This document shows, in pieces, positions 34,849-35,339 of a DNA stretch of 35,339 bases. The notes beneath the pieces are model-generated. The model searched no databases. It was given only the letters and a program-made list of their open reading frames with translations, and was not told the origin of the DNA. Numbering within the stretch: position 1 is the stretch's first letter; each line of letters opens with the position of its first letter. The stretch is from Myxococcota bacterium. GTDB taxonomy: Bacteria > Myxococcota_A > UBA796 > CAJQPC01. The position numbers and the translations under genes were made by a program. The DNA lies in contig JAKLKE010000021.1 of the NCBI GenBank assembly GCA_023150775.1, positions 250 to 35,588 on the forward strand, in the 5' to 3' direction.

Positions 34849-34969
34849 GGCGCGCAAAGCCGCAAAGAAGCCGGCTCTGTGATCGGTCGGTGCTGCTTGG
34901 CGCGGAGACGGCTTGGTGTAGGCCGTGGCGTTGAGGTTGGGCCTTTGCGGCTTTGCGGCTTTGCGCGCC
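34849..34969. repeat. Inverted-repeat element with perfect 19-bp termini
   Basis: ggcgcgcaaagccgcaaag (34849-34867) and its exact reverse complement ctttgcggctttgcgcgcc (34951-34969); extra ctttgcgg at 34943-34950. Confidence 0.85.
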
Positions 34970-34979
34970 ATGCTCGGGC

Positions 34980-35324
34980 TCAGAGGGGGGCGGTGGTGGG
35001 GTTCGCGAGCAGGTGGGCGTGGAAGAAGAGTTTGAGGGCGCGCTCGTCGTCGGGGAGGTTGGCGAGGGCGGTGAGCTCTTCGGGGGTGAGTGGCGCGGGG
35101 AGCGGGTTGGGGCCGAGGGCCTCGGCGATGAGGCTGGGGTCGATGAACTCGCCGAGCTGGGTGTGGCGGGAATGCTTCCCCTTCGACTCAGGACGCGCGT
35201 CGGCGAAGAAGATGTGGAGGATGCGGCGATAGCCCGCGTGCACGTCGTCGGGGTCGAACCTCCAGATTCGGCTCAGCACCAAGCGCTTCTTGCTTTCGTC
35301 CATCGCAGACGTGTTCCAGCCCAT
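34980..35324 (-). CDS. Hypothetical protein
   Basis: 114 aa (alternative start MDESKKRLVLSRIWRFDPDDVHAGYRRILHIFFADARPE...); codon composition plausible. Confidence 0.5.
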   Translation of the reverse strand: MGWNTSAMDESKKRLVLSRIWRFDPDDVHAGYRRILHIFFADARPESKGKHSRHTQLGEFIDPSLIAEALGPNPLPAPLTPEELTALANLPDDERALKLFFHAHLLANPTTAPL

Positions 35325-35339
35325 GAGGCTTAATGCGTC

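Overview
High-GC bacterial chromosomal window. The gene style (acidic-linker lipoproteins, MopE-like repeats, a two-b-subunit ATP synthase) suggests a Myxococcota/deltaproteobacterial-type genome, but that is inference. Housekeeping content: the end of an F-ATPase operon (b', b, delta), a parvulin PPIase, an SDR enoyl-reductase-like protein, a P2-type cation ATPase, a deoxynucleoside kinase and a long-chain acyl-CoA ligase. Accessory content: two tandem MopE-like metal-binding-repeat lipoproteins, an XRE/MmyB-type regulator, a thiamine-diphosphate enzyme plus KAS III-like operon, a SnoaL / double-winged-helix-GAF / SnoaL module flanked by a 39-bp direct repeat, a Septu-like ATPase + HNH pair coupled to PLD-VTT and SGNH genes, and a terminal inverted-repeat element. 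The main discovery candidate is a microviridin-type graspetide (omega-ester-containing RiPP) locus at 9.9-12.0 kb. Three small precursors (MSK..RVPFFARFIE leader; TxKYPSDxx[D/E] core) sit divergently next to an ATP-grasp ligase, and a second, MvdD/MdnC-like ATP-grasp ligase lies about 18 kb away at 30.3-31.3 kb. Each precursor appears to carry a second, divergent core copy at its C-terminus (TYKGGTEYDE / TFKGGTEYDE / TIKPRGDHDD). Most long overlapping ORFs in the supplied track are shadow ORFs caused by GC-rich codon bias. No homology search or structure prediction was run; family calls come from reading motifs.
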